From: Flavobacterium marginilacus
GTDB lineage: Bacteria; Bacteroidota; Bacteroidia; Flavobacteriales; Flavobacteriaceae
Direction: 5' to 3'
Assembly: GCF_026870155.1 (NCBI RefSeq)
Contig: NZ_CP113975.1
Span: 2,666,001-2,730,000, forward strand
Length of the DNA stretch: 64,000 nucleotides
The position numbers and the translations under genes were made by a program. This document shows, piece by piece, positions 52,005 through 60,923 of the stretch. Below the pieces are notes generated by a model. It worked only from the letters and a program-made list of their open reading frames with translations, did no database searches and had not been told where the DNA came from. Every line of letters starts with the position of its first letter. Position 1 is the first letter of the stretch.

Positions 52005-53348
52005 CTATAATACTGAGAAACTTTCATCAAGGATATTCAATGCCGATTCTAACTCTTCCCGTCTGATAGTCAGTGCTGGTGACAATTGCAGAACATTACC
52101 GGAAGAAACTTTGAAACTCAATCCTTTTTTTAGGCACAGATACAGCATCTGCTCTGCTTCATCTACAGCTTTTTCTTTAGTCTGTTGGTCTTTTACCAAT
52201 TCTATTGCCCATAAAAGTCCTATTCCTCTAATATCGCCAATAATTGTGTATTTATCTTTTAAATCCATCAGGGATTTTTCCATATAAACAGCATCATCGA
52301 CTACTTTTTTCAATAGATTTTCTTTTTCGATAAAAGCTATAGTACTCAATCCCGCTACAGCACCCAAAGGGCTTTTTTCGTGAGTATAATGCCCCAGGGA
52401 AATATCACTGAAAACATTGTACTCGTCTCTTGTAACAATAGCTGCCTGAGGGAATATCCCCCCTCCCAACCCTTTTCCTAAACACAGAATATCGGGTTCA
52501 ATTCCATAATGTTCAAATGCAAACATTTTGCCTGTCCTTCCTAATGCAATTGGAATTTCGTCTAATATTAATAGTACTCCATACTGCGTACAGAGTTTAC
52601 GAACCTGTTTCCAAAAATTTTGAGATGGAAGCTGTACATCAGTATTTCGGATGGTTTCTGCGATAAATGCTCCGATATCATTTTCTTTAGAAAAAACATA
52701 TTCTAAATATTCTAAACATTTATTCTCATTATTTTCAAAAATACCGCGATACGTTACTGGCGGAGGAATCCGCTCCACACCCGTTGGCATTGGTCCCATA
52801 TAATCCCTAAAAACCGATTCACCTCCAACACTGATAGCATCGAGAGACGCACCATGAAAAGAATCCCAAAATGAAACCACTTTGAACTTTTTAGTTACAG
52901 CTCTTGCCAATTTAAGAGCAATGCCCACTGCTGAACTTCCATTAGGCGTCAATAATATTCTGTTTAAATCAGATGGACATAAAGAAGCTAGTTTTTCTGC
53001 AAAATCAATTGCAGGTTTATTTGTAAAACGTCTGGGGGAAAATGGCAATGCTTTCATTTGCTCGATTAGATTTTCAATAAGAAATGGATTCGCATAACCA
53101 ATCTGATGCACATTATTTCCGTGAAAGTCTAAATAGCTTTTACCTGAATTGTTTTTTATAGATGAACCAGCAGCAGTTTCCAGAACATCCAGGCAAGGCG
53201 TTGACATCGACTGATGCAAAAAATAACGGGCATCTTTTTCTAAAAGATGTTTTGTTTCTTCATCGTTCATGGTCTCATTCCAAGCCGTTCTTGCTGGAGT
53301 TAAATTAATATCTCCTTCTGTTTTTTTATAGGTGTCGATGCTGTTCAT
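52005..53348 (-). CDS. pbfA: (R)-1-hydroxy-2-aminoethylphosphonate ammonia-lyase-like enzyme
   Basis: 447 residues of the class III aminotransferase fold. Sequence blocks match what I know of PbfA: FLHQSMSTPCLDVLE, SYLDFHGNNVHQIGY, LPFSPRRFTNKPAIDFA, FWDSFHGASLDAISVGGE, and HYTHEKSPLGAVAGL. PLP residues: Asp in LILDEIPIALGRTGKMF and Lys in LCLGKGLGGGIFP. PbfA uses PLP to eliminate ammonia from (R)-1-hydroxy-2-aminoethylphosphonate, giving phosphonoacetaldehyde. Neighbours (PhnX-like hydrolase, FAD oxidoreductase) support this over a generic transaminase. It starts 1 bp after... the preceding phosphodiesterase-like gene ends, so it is co-transcribed. Confidence 0.85.
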   Translation of the reverse strand: MNSIDTYKKTEGDINLTPARTAWNETMNDEETKHLLEKDARYFLHQSMSTPCLDVLETAAGSSIKNNSGKSYLDFHGNNVHQIGYANPFLIENLIEQMKALPFSPRRFTNKPAIDFAEKLASLCPSDLNRILLTPNGSSAVGIALKLARAVTKKFKVVSFWDSFHGASLDAISVGGESVFRDYMGPMPTGVERIPPPVTYRGIFENNENKCLEYLEYVFSKENDIGAFIAETIRNTDVQLPSQNFWKQVRKLCTQYGVLLILDEIPIALGRTGKMFAFEHYGIEPDILCLGKGLGGGIFPQAAIVTRDEYNVFSDISLGHYTHEKSPLGAVAGLSTIAFIEKENLLKKVVDDAVYMEKSLMDLKDKYTIIGDIRGIGLLWAIELVKDQQTKEKAVDEAEQMLYLCLKKGLSFKVSSGNVLQLSPALTIRREELESALNILDESFSVL

Positions 53349-54998
53349 TTAATTAAAACTCATTTTTTGAAAAAAAGCTGCAGGAATGATCTGTTTTGGT
53401 ACCGAAGCAGTTTGATAATAAACATCCAGCCAGCCACTTCCGCCGCCATTAAACCAGATTACTTCCAAAGTATATGTTCCAGGCTTTAGTGTGATTGCAC
53501 CGCCTTTCTCTTTTACACCGTGATCTCCATCATTATTAACAACGACTTCATTGTTGATTTTCAAAATGCTTCCATCATCCGATCTGGTGAAAAAACCATA
53601 TTGCTCCTCCTTATCAATTTTTATGACAGTCTTGAATCTTACTGCGGTATTTTCCTTAATCTTCGAATCAATTTCATCAGAACCTATTTCGAAGCAGCTT
53701 CCTTTTTCGTCTGGCGTATATTTATCTAAAAACGGCACGCTGTTTAAATTAGATAAATAAAAAATTTCATAGGAAACTGGAGCTTTTGCAGTACTGGAAA
53801 CCACTCTGAAAAAAGCTTCGTTTACCAAACTTGCGATGCTTTGGTTTTTGAAAATGGCACTTTTTACGACTGTATTTTGATATACTTTAAATGGCATTTT
53901 GTAGATTTCCGAATCTTTGGCAGGCATTGAACCATCCAGCGTATATCGAATTTCACCTTCTTTATCAGGGTTATCAATTACTACTTGGGCTGCCTCTCTA
54001 AACAATCCGCCAGCTTTTTTACTTAAATAAGCTTTTGGCTGAATTACAGGTTCTTTATACCTTTTAGTTAATGTATAACTATCAATTTCGTTATAGCCTT
54101 CAAAAGCATTTTTAACTGGTCTTCCAATACTGGCCATTGGCATTTTTATACCCAATGCAAATGCAACAGTCGCTGCATTATCATACTGATAAACCGGATA
54201 ATTGAGTATGGTATTTTTCTTTACGGATTTGCCCCAAATAATAAACGGAATTTCCATTTCCTGTAATGATTCGCCACCATGTCCTTTGCCCAATCCGCCA
54301 TGATCTGCACTTACTATGACTACAGTCTCATTACCCATTGGAGAGGATGTAATAGCCTGCATAACCTGAGCCAATAATGCATCTGCTTTTTCAACCGATT
54401 TATAATATTCTGTACTCCCATGACCAAATTCGTGTCCTGCGTGGTCCACGTGATCAAAATGAATAAAGGTAAAAGTGGGCTGTTTGGCTTTTATATAATC
54501 GCTGGCAATTACTGCTGTTTTATCTTCGGTTTCTGGATTTACATTATAATCGACAGCACTTTTTTCAAAGAGCCGGCCGAATCCTGACCAATGATAAACA
54601 GCTCCGATTTCGGCATTCTTTATTTGTGAATTTATTATCGAAAAAATGGTAGGAAACAAAAAATCATCGCCTTGCACTACTGATGGTAATACAAAATTGC
54701 TTTTCTCCCAATCATTAGATGTAATTCCGTGCTGTTCTGGTCCCGCTCCCATAATCATTGAAGCCCAATTGGTACTGGAGCTCGATGGTAAAACGGAACG
54801 GGCATGCATTGTCGAAGCTCCTTCCTTCATCAGTTTGTGAAAAGCAGGTGTGCTGGCATGTTCGATTCCGTCTGGACTCAATCCGTCAAAGCCAATTACA
54901 ACGACATGTTTTACTTTTGAGAATTCATTATTTTGAGAAAAACACGACCATAGCGAGAACAGCGCTATGATCATGATTTTATTTTTTAGTATTTTCAT
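53349..54998 (-). CDS. Secreted alkaline-phosphatase-superfamily phosphodiesterase with CHB/PA14-like C-terminus
   Basis: 549 residues, signal peptide or lipoprotein-like start (MIIALFSLWSCFS). Catalytic domain to about residue 300: VVVIGFDGLSPDG, nucleophile loop SVLPSSSSTNWASMIMG, FIHFDHVDHAGHEFGHGS, VIVSADHGGLGKGHGG. A chitobiase-C-like domain (EIRYTLDGSMPAKDSEIY, about 330-400) and a PA14-like beta domain follow (FFTRSDDGSILKINNEVVVNNDG, TLEVIWFNGGGSGWLDVYY, about 430-540). Such accessory domains usually bind glycans. Directly after susD, so it may act at the surface to release the aminophosphonate group from a larger glycan or lipid. Confidence 0.83.
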   Translation of the reverse strand: MKILKNKIMIIALFSLWSCFSQNNEFSKVKHVVVIGFDGLSPDGIEHASTPAFHKLMKEGASTMHARSVLPSSSSTNWASMIMGAGPEQHGITSNDWEKSNFVLPSVVQGDDFLFPTIFSIINSQIKNAEIGAVYHWSGFGRLFEKSAVDYNVNPETEDKTAVIASDYIKAKQPTFTFIHFDHVDHAGHEFGHGSTEYYKSVEKADALLAQVMQAITSSPMGNETVVIVSADHGGLGKGHGGESLQEMEIPFIIWGKSVKKNTILNYPVYQYDNAATVAFALGIKMPMASIGRPVKNAFEGYNEIDSYTLTKRYKEPVIQPKAYLSKKAGGLFREAAQVVIDNPDKEGEIRYTLDGSMPAKDSEIYKMPFKVYQNTVVKSAIFKNQSIASLVNEAFFRVVSSTAKAPVSYEIFYLSNLNSVPFLDKYTPDEKGSCFEIGSDEIDSKIKENTAVRFKTVIKIDKEEQYGFFTRSDDGSILKINNEVVVNNDGDHGVKEKGGAITLKPGTYTLEVIWFNGGGSGWLDVYYQTASVPKQIIPAAFFQKMSFN

Positions 54999-55008
54999 GA
55001 ATTTTTTT

Positions 55009-56514
55009 CTATTTAATAAGCCACATTACTGCATTGATATCATCTGTACCCCCGTATTGTCTGGTTAGCGCAGTATTTACATTCTGGGAGTTGGTTTCAA
55101 ATTCGCTTTGAGGATATTTCCATCGCATCGGGATTTTGCCATTGTTTTTATTCGCTGGTCCAATGTTAAATTTTGGAATACCTGTTCTTCTGAAATTAAA
55201 ATAAGATTCTCTTTCGGAATTTTGGAAAAAAGCAACATATTTCTGTGTCAGTATCTGCTCTAGACCTGCAGTATTATTTCCTTTATAAACTATATTAGCA
55301 TTGTTTAAAAAGGCAGTAACATCCGTATTAGATACATCATAAAAATCCATAGAGGCTTTAATTCCCTGCTTGTAAAAACTGGCAGCATCACCCATTATCC
55401 AGCCTCTGTTTATGGCTTCAGCAATTATGAATTGCTGTTCTGCATATCCAAATAAAATATATCCTTCGCCGACATAACTGCTGTAATATCTTTTTTCGTT
55501 AGGATAGGATAATTTTCCTTCATCTGAAGCCACTTGCATAGAACCCTGCTCGTCTCCTGTGTTTGCTGGGATGTAAGCATTTAAATTGAGAGGATCATTA
55601 GCCTTAAAATAAAAAGCGGCAGGATCGGCAACTTTATAAATTCGGGGATCATTATTTTGTTTCAGAATGTTTAAATAGGTTCCCGCCATGATATCTCTAT
55701 TTCTATTACGCCCAAAATTACCTGGATTTAGGGCATAATTATTGCCATTTTCATCTGAAAAATAGCGGGTCATATTATCTTCAATCCCTCTCATTAGCGG
55801 GTATTTTGACGGATTACTTACTATTGCACTGAATTGGCTGGCAACATTAAGTTCGGCTGTTTTTTTACTTAAACTTATTAAAACTCTTAAATGGAAAGAA
55901 TTAATTGCTCTCTGCCATTTATCCAGATCACCATTATATAAAAAATCGCCTTGAACTGCACCAGTTCCTACTTGGGCTCTTGCCATTGCAATTTGATCAT
56001 TAGCTGCATCCAAAAGACTCAGAATCTCAACATAGACCTCTTTCTGAGTATCGTATTTTGGTTTTGTAATTGGAGTATCACTTTTGGCTTTTAAAGATTC
56101 AGACATTGGAATATCCCCCATTCTTTTAGACATATAATCTAAAAAGTAAGCCTGAAAAAATTTTGCCAAAGCGCCGTATTTATTTTTTGTGTCCAGTTTT
56201 TCTGCTTCTTTTACCATTGCCTGTACATTGGACAAAGTCGTGTAACGTAATGGGGCCGAACCCCAATTGTAATCCTGTTCTCCGTAATAGTCAAAAGATA
56301 TTGCCCAAAACTGATTGTCCCTTTGTGCACTTGACCACGGACCTTCATCGTCTACATTGTTCATAACCCGTAAAACTTCTGTCAGCAGCATTGATGGCGG
56401 CACACTTGTAGCACGATTGGGATCATCGGCCAGATCTTCAAAATTGGTACAGGCCCCAATCATAAAAACCATTGCTATAATTAGGATGCTTTTATATAAT
56501 TGTATTGTTTTCAT
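55009..56514 (-). CDS. SusD/RagB-family nutrient-binding outer membrane lipoprotein
   Basis: 501 residues with a lipobox (FMIGACTNF, Cys22). It has the TPR-rich SusD fold of the SusD-like_2 branch: DLADDPNRATSVPPSMLLTEVLRVM at the start, GALAKFFQAYFLDYMSKRMGDIPMSES in the middle, and FNFRRTGIPKF and PMRWKYPQSEFETN near the end. It caps the SusC pore and binds the incoming substrate at the surface. Directly downstream of susC (11-bp gap). Confidence 0.94.
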   Translation of the reverse strand: MKTIQLYKSILIIAMVFMIGACTNFEDLADDPNRATSVPPSMLLTEVLRVMNNVDDEGPWSSAQRDNQFWAISFDYYGEQDYNWGSAPLRYTTLSNVQAMVKEAEKLDTKNKYGALAKFFQAYFLDYMSKRMGDIPMSESLKAKSDTPITKPKYDTQKEVYVEILSLLDAANDQIAMARAQVGTGAVQGDFLYNGDLDKWQRAINSFHLRVLISLSKKTAELNVASQFSAIVSNPSKYPLMRGIEDNMTRYFSDENGNNYALNPGNFGRNRNRDIMAGTYLNILKQNNDPRIYKVADPAAFYFKANDPLNLNAYIPANTGDEQGSMQVASDEGKLSYPNEKRYYSSYVGEGYILFGYAEQQFIIAEAINRGWIMGDAASFYKQGIKASMDFYDVSNTDVTAFLNNANIVYKGNNTAGLEQILTQKYVAFFQNSERESYFNFRRTGIPKFNIGPANKNNGKIPMRWKYPQSEFETNSQNVNTALTRQYGGTDDINAVMWLIK

Positions 56515-56525
56515 TTTGCTCGTTT

Positions 56526-59500
56526 TTAAAATTTAATGTTTAAGTTAATACCATAACTTTTTACAGTTGGAGTTTGCAATGGCGAAGCACTTTCGTCTAA
56601 AAACTGATCTAAATCGATATTTTTATTTTTTGAGAAGTACAATAAATCTCTTCCAATCAATGAAATAGAAGCATTTGTCATAAATGATTTTTTGATAAAA
56701 GAATCTGGGAAATTGTACGTAAGGCTTATTTCTCTTAATTTAAAAAACGTTTTTTCTATAATATTGGCAGCGTAGTTTCCGTGATATGCTTTTGCGTAAT
56801 CCTGATAATACATTTTTGTTGTATTTGGTGCAAAAGTCCTGGTATCGGTAATCACATTTCCTTGACCATCAGTAATTAGCTCTCCGCTTGTAATAACCAC
56901 ACCATCTGTTACATATGATTTTATTCCTTTTACATCATTGGCTCTTTCTGGGGTATCGCTATCGGCATGGCGTCCACTCTGCCACATTTTCTGATTCACG
57001 TAGTTTTCGATTTTTCCTCCATAACGGCCATCAAAAGTGAAGTTTAACGCTAGGCTTTTATAACTCACTTTATTTGTAATACCCATTGACCAGTCTGGTG
57101 CCTTATAGCCTACTTTTGTTTTATAAGCATTGATAAGCGGTTTTCCGTCATTACCAACAATTAATCTGCCATCATTGGTTCTCATAAAATCATTTATATA
57201 AAAACCATCAACCCGGTCTCCAATTTTTATCAGTCCATTGTTTTCAATTCCCTCATAAACCTCTTTTAGATACTCTTTATAAGTTGACCAGTTTACACTG
57301 AAATCCCAATTAAAGTTTGTACTTTTTACAGCTTTCACAAAACCTGATAATTCAAAACCCTTTGTCTCAGTAGTAATACCATTCTGCTTACTGCCTTGAT
57401 AACCTGAAGTTTCTGAATATTTTAAATCAAAAATCTGTGGACCATTCGTATTCTGATAGTAAGTAGCATCAAAACCAAATCTGTTTTTGAACATTCTTGT
57501 TTCTAAACCAATCTCTGCTGAGGAGTTAAATGCTGGTTTTAATTGATCGTTAGTCAAAATTTCTCCAACATAGGCCGCATTATATGTAATTCCGTCAATA
57601 GTAAATGGATCTCTTAATCGGTAAGTATCAAGGTTACTATAGATGTCCAATGAGCCTCCCACTTTTGCATAAGAAGTTCTTACTTTAAAGAAATCTACAT
57701 AAGGAATCTTTACAAGTTCGCTGATAACAGTACTTAAACCAACAGATGGATAAAAAAATCTATTGTTTTTTTCCGGCAATCTGGAATCGGTGTCAGATCT
57801 TCCTGTGGCATTTAGAAATAAAAATGATTTGTATGATAAATCCAGCGAACCATACCAGCTATTCGTTTTATAATGGCTATTATAACTCGTTGGCTGCATT
57901 GGTGTTTGTGTATTACTCAAAGTGTACAAACCAGGTATAATCAAATAATTAGTTGAAGCATAGGAGTTTCTATATTTTTCAGTATTTATATTAGCTCCAA
58001 GAGTAGCTTTAATTTCAAAATCACCCATCGTTTTATTATAGTTCAGCATGAAATCAGAATAACTTTTGTATCTGTAATCATATTGCTCTTTGTAATCTCC
58101 TTCGGCTTTTTCCCTGTCATATGTAGTCATTGAGTAAGGAAATTTTTCATTTCTAAATAAATTGCTTACCGACATATTAGTTCTTATCAAGGCCGAGAAA
58201 TCATTGCTAAACTGATGATTTAAACTTATCTGGCCTGAATAATCATTCTTATAATACCCTCTCAGCCATTCGTGAGCCATAAAATTGGGATTATTGTATC
58301 TTGTATATTCGAAATTCTTTTGCTGAAGACCTTCTTTTCCCTCTTGCCAATAATCTTTTAAATCTCTGATATCATAATCAGCTCCGCCCCAAATCAGCAT
58401 ATTATAGATATAACTATTTGGTCCGTATTGTACATTTGGATTATTTGGAGAAGTCTGGAAATTAAAATTTGAACTGGCATCCACCCAAGTTTTATCACTC
58501 AGACTATATCTTCCGCTCAAATTGAAATTATAAATATCCAGTTTAGTATTTGGATTGATTCCGTCCTGATGAGTATTGGATAATGAAAAGCGGATGTTTC
58601 CTTTATCAAAATTTGAAGCTAATGATAAGTTGTTGGTCGACAATAGTCCGTCTTCCATGAAATTATTAAAGTTATTAGCTCCTCTTGCTGTCCACGGCGT
58701 TGGAATTAGTTTTCCGTTCGCATCCAGCGGGCTATCATATTGCGTAATTAACTGTCCCTCAAATTTTGGTCCCCATTGATCGTAATCGGCATCATTTATC
58801 CCGCCGCCTTTACCATCAACAAAAGCATAATTTCCGTAAGAGCCAGGGCCATATGCATTCTGTGTTTTAGGAACCGCATTAAAACCAGCTTGAATCATCG
58901 AATTATGATTGAATTCAACTACATACCCTTTTTTATTGTTTGCTCCTCTTTTGGTGGTGATCTGGATTGCTCCGTTTCCTCCTACAGAGCCATACAATGC
59001 AGCAGCATTCGCTCCTTTTAAAACATTGACACTTTCGATGTCATCAGGACTGATATTCCAAGTATCTGTTCCCAATGGCACACCGTCTACAACGATTAGT
59101 GGTGCTTTACCCCTTAAATACATTTTTGGACTGCTAAAAAATTCAGGAGAAGCCGCAACAATCAGACCTGAAACTTTTCCCGAAAGAGAGTTCATTATAT
59201 TAGCATCTCTTCCTTTGGTCAAGTCTCCTTCGACTTCCTGAACAGAATAACTTAATTTTTTCTTTTCTTTTTTTATGCCTAAAGCAGTTACCACCACTTC
59301 GTCCAACGTATGAGAATCGGGATTAAGCTTAAATATTCCCGAAGTTTTGTTTGCTGTTTCAAAATTAGCAGTCACATATCCTAAAAATGAAATCTGCAAT
59401 ATTTCATTAGGTTTCAGTAATTCAATTTCAAAATTTCCATTGGAATCTGCATTTACAGCAGTAGTTGTTCCTTTAACCAGTACTGATGCACTAGGCAAAG

Positions 59501-59609
59501 GCAAACCAAGTTCGTCAATCACTCTTCCTTTGAAAACAGTTGTTTGAGCAACAATTAATGATGTTGAGCACATCATCAATAAAATTATTAAGGTTCTTAA
59601 GTTTTTCAT
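56526..59609 (-). CDS. SusC/RagA-family TonB-linked outer membrane transporter
   Basis: 1027 residues: signal peptide (LIILLMMCSTSLIVAQ), carboxypeptidase-regulatory-like domain (FKGRVIDELGLPLPSASVLVKGTTTAVNAD), the TonB-box region LDEVVVTALGIKKEKK, plug (IVVDGVPLGTDTWNISPDDIESVNVLKGANAAALYGSVG) and a long barrel ending SYGINLNIKF. It should import a sizeable molecule with SusD. First gene of the phosphonate operon; a pair of identical 11-bp repeats sits in front of it. Confidence 0.95.
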   Translation of the reverse strand: MKNLRTLIILLMMCSTSLIVAQTTVFKGRVIDELGLPLPSASVLVKGTTTAVNADSNGNFEIELLKPNEILQISFLGYVTANFETANKTSGIFKLNPDSHTLDEVVVTALGIKKEKKKLSYSVQEVEGDLTKGRDANIMNSLSGKVSGLIVAASPEFFSSPKMYLRGKAPLIVVDGVPLGTDTWNISPDDIESVNVLKGANAAALYGSVGGNGAIQITTKRGANNKKGYVVEFNHNSMIQAGFNAVPKTQNAYGPGSYGNYAFVDGKGGGINDADYDQWGPKFEGQLITQYDSPLDANGKLIPTPWTARGANNFNNFMEDGLLSTNNLSLASNFDKGNIRFSLSNTHQDGINPNTKLDIYNFNLSGRYSLSDKTWVDASSNFNFQTSPNNPNVQYGPNSYIYNMLIWGGADYDIRDLKDYWQEGKEGLQQKNFEYTRYNNPNFMAHEWLRGYYKNDYSGQISLNHQFSNDFSALIRTNMSVSNLFRNEKFPYSMTTYDREKAEGDYKEQYDYRYKSYSDFMLNYNKTMGDFEIKATLGANINTEKYRNSYASTNYLIIPGLYTLSNTQTPMQPTSYNSHYKTNSWYGSLDLSYKSFLFLNATGRSDTDSRLPEKNNRFFYPSVGLSTVISELVKIPYVDFFKVRTSYAKVGGSLDIYSNLDTYRLRDPFTIDGITYNAAYVGEILTNDQLKPAFNSSAEIGLETRMFKNRFGFDATYYQNTNGPQIFDLKYSETSGYQGSKQNGITTETKGFELSGFVKAVKSTNFNWDFSVNWSTYKEYLKEVYEGIENNGLIKIGDRVDGFYINDFMRTNDGRLIVGNDGKPLINAYKTKVGYKAPDWSMGITNKVSYKSLALNFTFDGRYGGKIENYVNQKMWQSGRHADSDTPERANDVKGIKSYVTDGVVITSGELITDGQGNVITDTRTFAPNTTKMYYQDYAKAYHGNYAANIIEKTFFKLREISLTYNFPDSFIKKSFMTNASISLIGRDLLYFSKNKNIDLDQFLDESASPLQTPTVKSYGINLNIKF

Positions 59610-59624
59610 TGATTAATTAAATAA

Positions 59625-59677
59625 TTACTATTAGTAAATTTTTTCAGTACAAATTTGAATTTATTTTTACTATTAGT
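59625..59677. promoter_or_regulatory. Direct repeat pair in the susC upstream region (candidate operators)
   Basis: TTACTATTAGT occurs at 59625-59635 and again at 59667-59677, 42 bp apart (four helical turns). Each contains the near-palindrome TACTATTAGTA or TACTATTAGTT. A CAAATTTG (59650-59657, 7 of 8 -7 positions on the minus strand) lies between them. The rest of the 415-bp gap to the barrel remnant holds only that gene's terminator. Confidence 0.5.
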
Positions 59678-59972
59678 TAACTTTTTGATTTTAAGAAATC
59701 CTTAACAAGGTTTTATACTATTGTCAATTTAATGTTATGCAGGAGTTTATCAGATTGCTGTTATCAATGAAATTTTATTGATTGACTGCTAATGCTTGTC
59801 TAGCTAAGCAACATATTACAAAATCAATAATTTTTAGTTATTTTCTTAATAAAACAATATAAAGAAGAAAAGAAAGATTCTAATTCGCAATTCCATTCGA
59901 TTCCATAAACACAAGCTTTTAAAAGCCGGACTTGTCGTCCACGGATTCGAATATATCCCAGTATCTTCATGC

Positions 59973-60000
59973 AAAAAAAAGCTGTCCTTTTCGGACAGCC
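59973..60000 (-). terminator. Terminator behind the beta-barrel remnant
   Basis: GCTGTCC / GGACAGC stem with a 5-base loop, followed by eight T on the minus strand. Confidence 0.75.
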
Positions 60001-60024
60001 TCTGTGTATTTTTTAAAAACATAC

Positions 60025-60303
60025 TTAATTTGTAATTCGTGCCTTTTCCTCTTCTGACACTGACGCTCTTTTTCTTGTTTCTTTAATTTCTTTATTTCCA
60101 AAATTGTAGCTAAGGTTGACCTTGAACTGACGGCTTTCATAACCACCATTTCCGCGAATAAATAATTCTCCGTATTGCGTTTCACCCGACCAGTTGCCCG
60201 TATATAAAATATCTGAAACGGCAATTCTAACAGACAATCGATTATCAGCTAGTTGTTTTTGCACTGCTAAATCAAGAGATCCCATGCTGATCGTTTGATA
60301 AAT
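60025..60303 (-). pseudogene. C-terminal remnant of an outer membrane beta-barrel protein
   Basis: About 90 codons whose product (SLDLAVQKQLADNRLSVRIAVSDILYTGNWSGE ... GGYESRQFKVNLSYNFGNKEI) is the C-terminal end of a TonB-dependent-receptor-like barrel of the outer membrane beta-barrel family (OMP_b-brl_3 type). Upstream the frame continues only a few codons (Tyr-Gln-Thr-Ile-Ser) to a TAG near 60302. The plug and most of the barrel are missing. The tail is Lys/Arg/Glu-rich. A terminator follows, as expected from the parent gene. Probably a decayed gene next to the phosphonate locus. Confidence 0.65.
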
Positions 60304-60365
60304 CTATAACTTAGTGAAGTATTCAAAGTATACCTGTAAGTGTAGGGTATTATTTATAAAAAATA

Positions 60366-60617
60366 CTATGTACTTAAAAGCGTAATGGTATCGCTTAGAT
60401 TATTATTGGAAATATAATTCAGTACAAAATTTTCTGCTTCTTTTTTATGATCTGGTGAAGTTGAAAATGAATTGAGATAAAAATCTTCGTTTTCATCAGC
60501 AATGTGAATAATTTCAGTGAACCCCTTGGTTATTAAAGTACCTTTCAGTTTTAAAACTTTTAGCTGGTTACTATTGTCAATCTCCTTTTTCACCCGCATC
60601 CTTATAGTTTTATCCAT
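60366..60617 (-). CDS. Small hypothetical protein (83 aa)
   Basis: 83 residues. Basic N-terminus (MDKTIRMRVKKEIDNSNQ), then alternating strand and helix (LKVLKLKGTLITKGFTEIIHIADENEDFYL) and AENFVLNYISNNNL. No family recognised. Separated from its neighbours by intergenic gaps, so a single-gene unit. The 306 bp between it and the multicopper oxidase gene hold the oxidase terminator and AT-rich sequence. Confidence 0.55.
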   Translation of the reverse strand: MDKTIRMRVKKEIDNSNQLKVLKLKGTLITKGFTEIIHIADENEDFYLNSFSTSPDHKKEAENFVLNYISNNNLSDTITLLST

Positions 60618-60800
60618 TGTGTTGATTTTTAGTTAATTAAAATTAATAAAATATTTTAATTAAATCTTAAAGCAGTCTTAATTTTTTAATCTAATACTTA
60701 TATAATTTAAGGATACAATTTAAAAAGGATGAATATATCGAAATCTAGGCAGAGCAATATGAAGGAACCGAAAATATTCAGACCGTATTTAATCTACAAA

Positions 60801-60836
60801 AAAATCCCATCTCATTTTGTAACGAGATGGGATTTT
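60801..60836 (-). terminator. Terminator of the copper operon
   Basis: AAAATCCCATCTC / GAGATGGGATTTT, a perfect 13-bp stem with a 10-base loop, some 88 bp past the multicopper oxidase stop. Confidence 0.75.
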
Positions 60837-60923
60837 AGTTATTAAATAAATAGCTGTCTTTCTGAAAAAAAATATTCCAATAAACTTTTAAAGTCATTTA
60901 TTCTTTGTAATAAACGGCTGTAT

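Noticed and set aside
59967..60224. Overlapping minus-strand frame (85 codons) starting MPFQIFYIRATGR
   Set aside because: The frame at 60025-60303 has clear beta-barrel similarity; this one is its shadow.
60729..60842. 37-codon ORF on the plus strand starting MNISKSRQSN
   Set aside because: Its second half runs through the perfect hairpin that ends the copper operon; no promoter.
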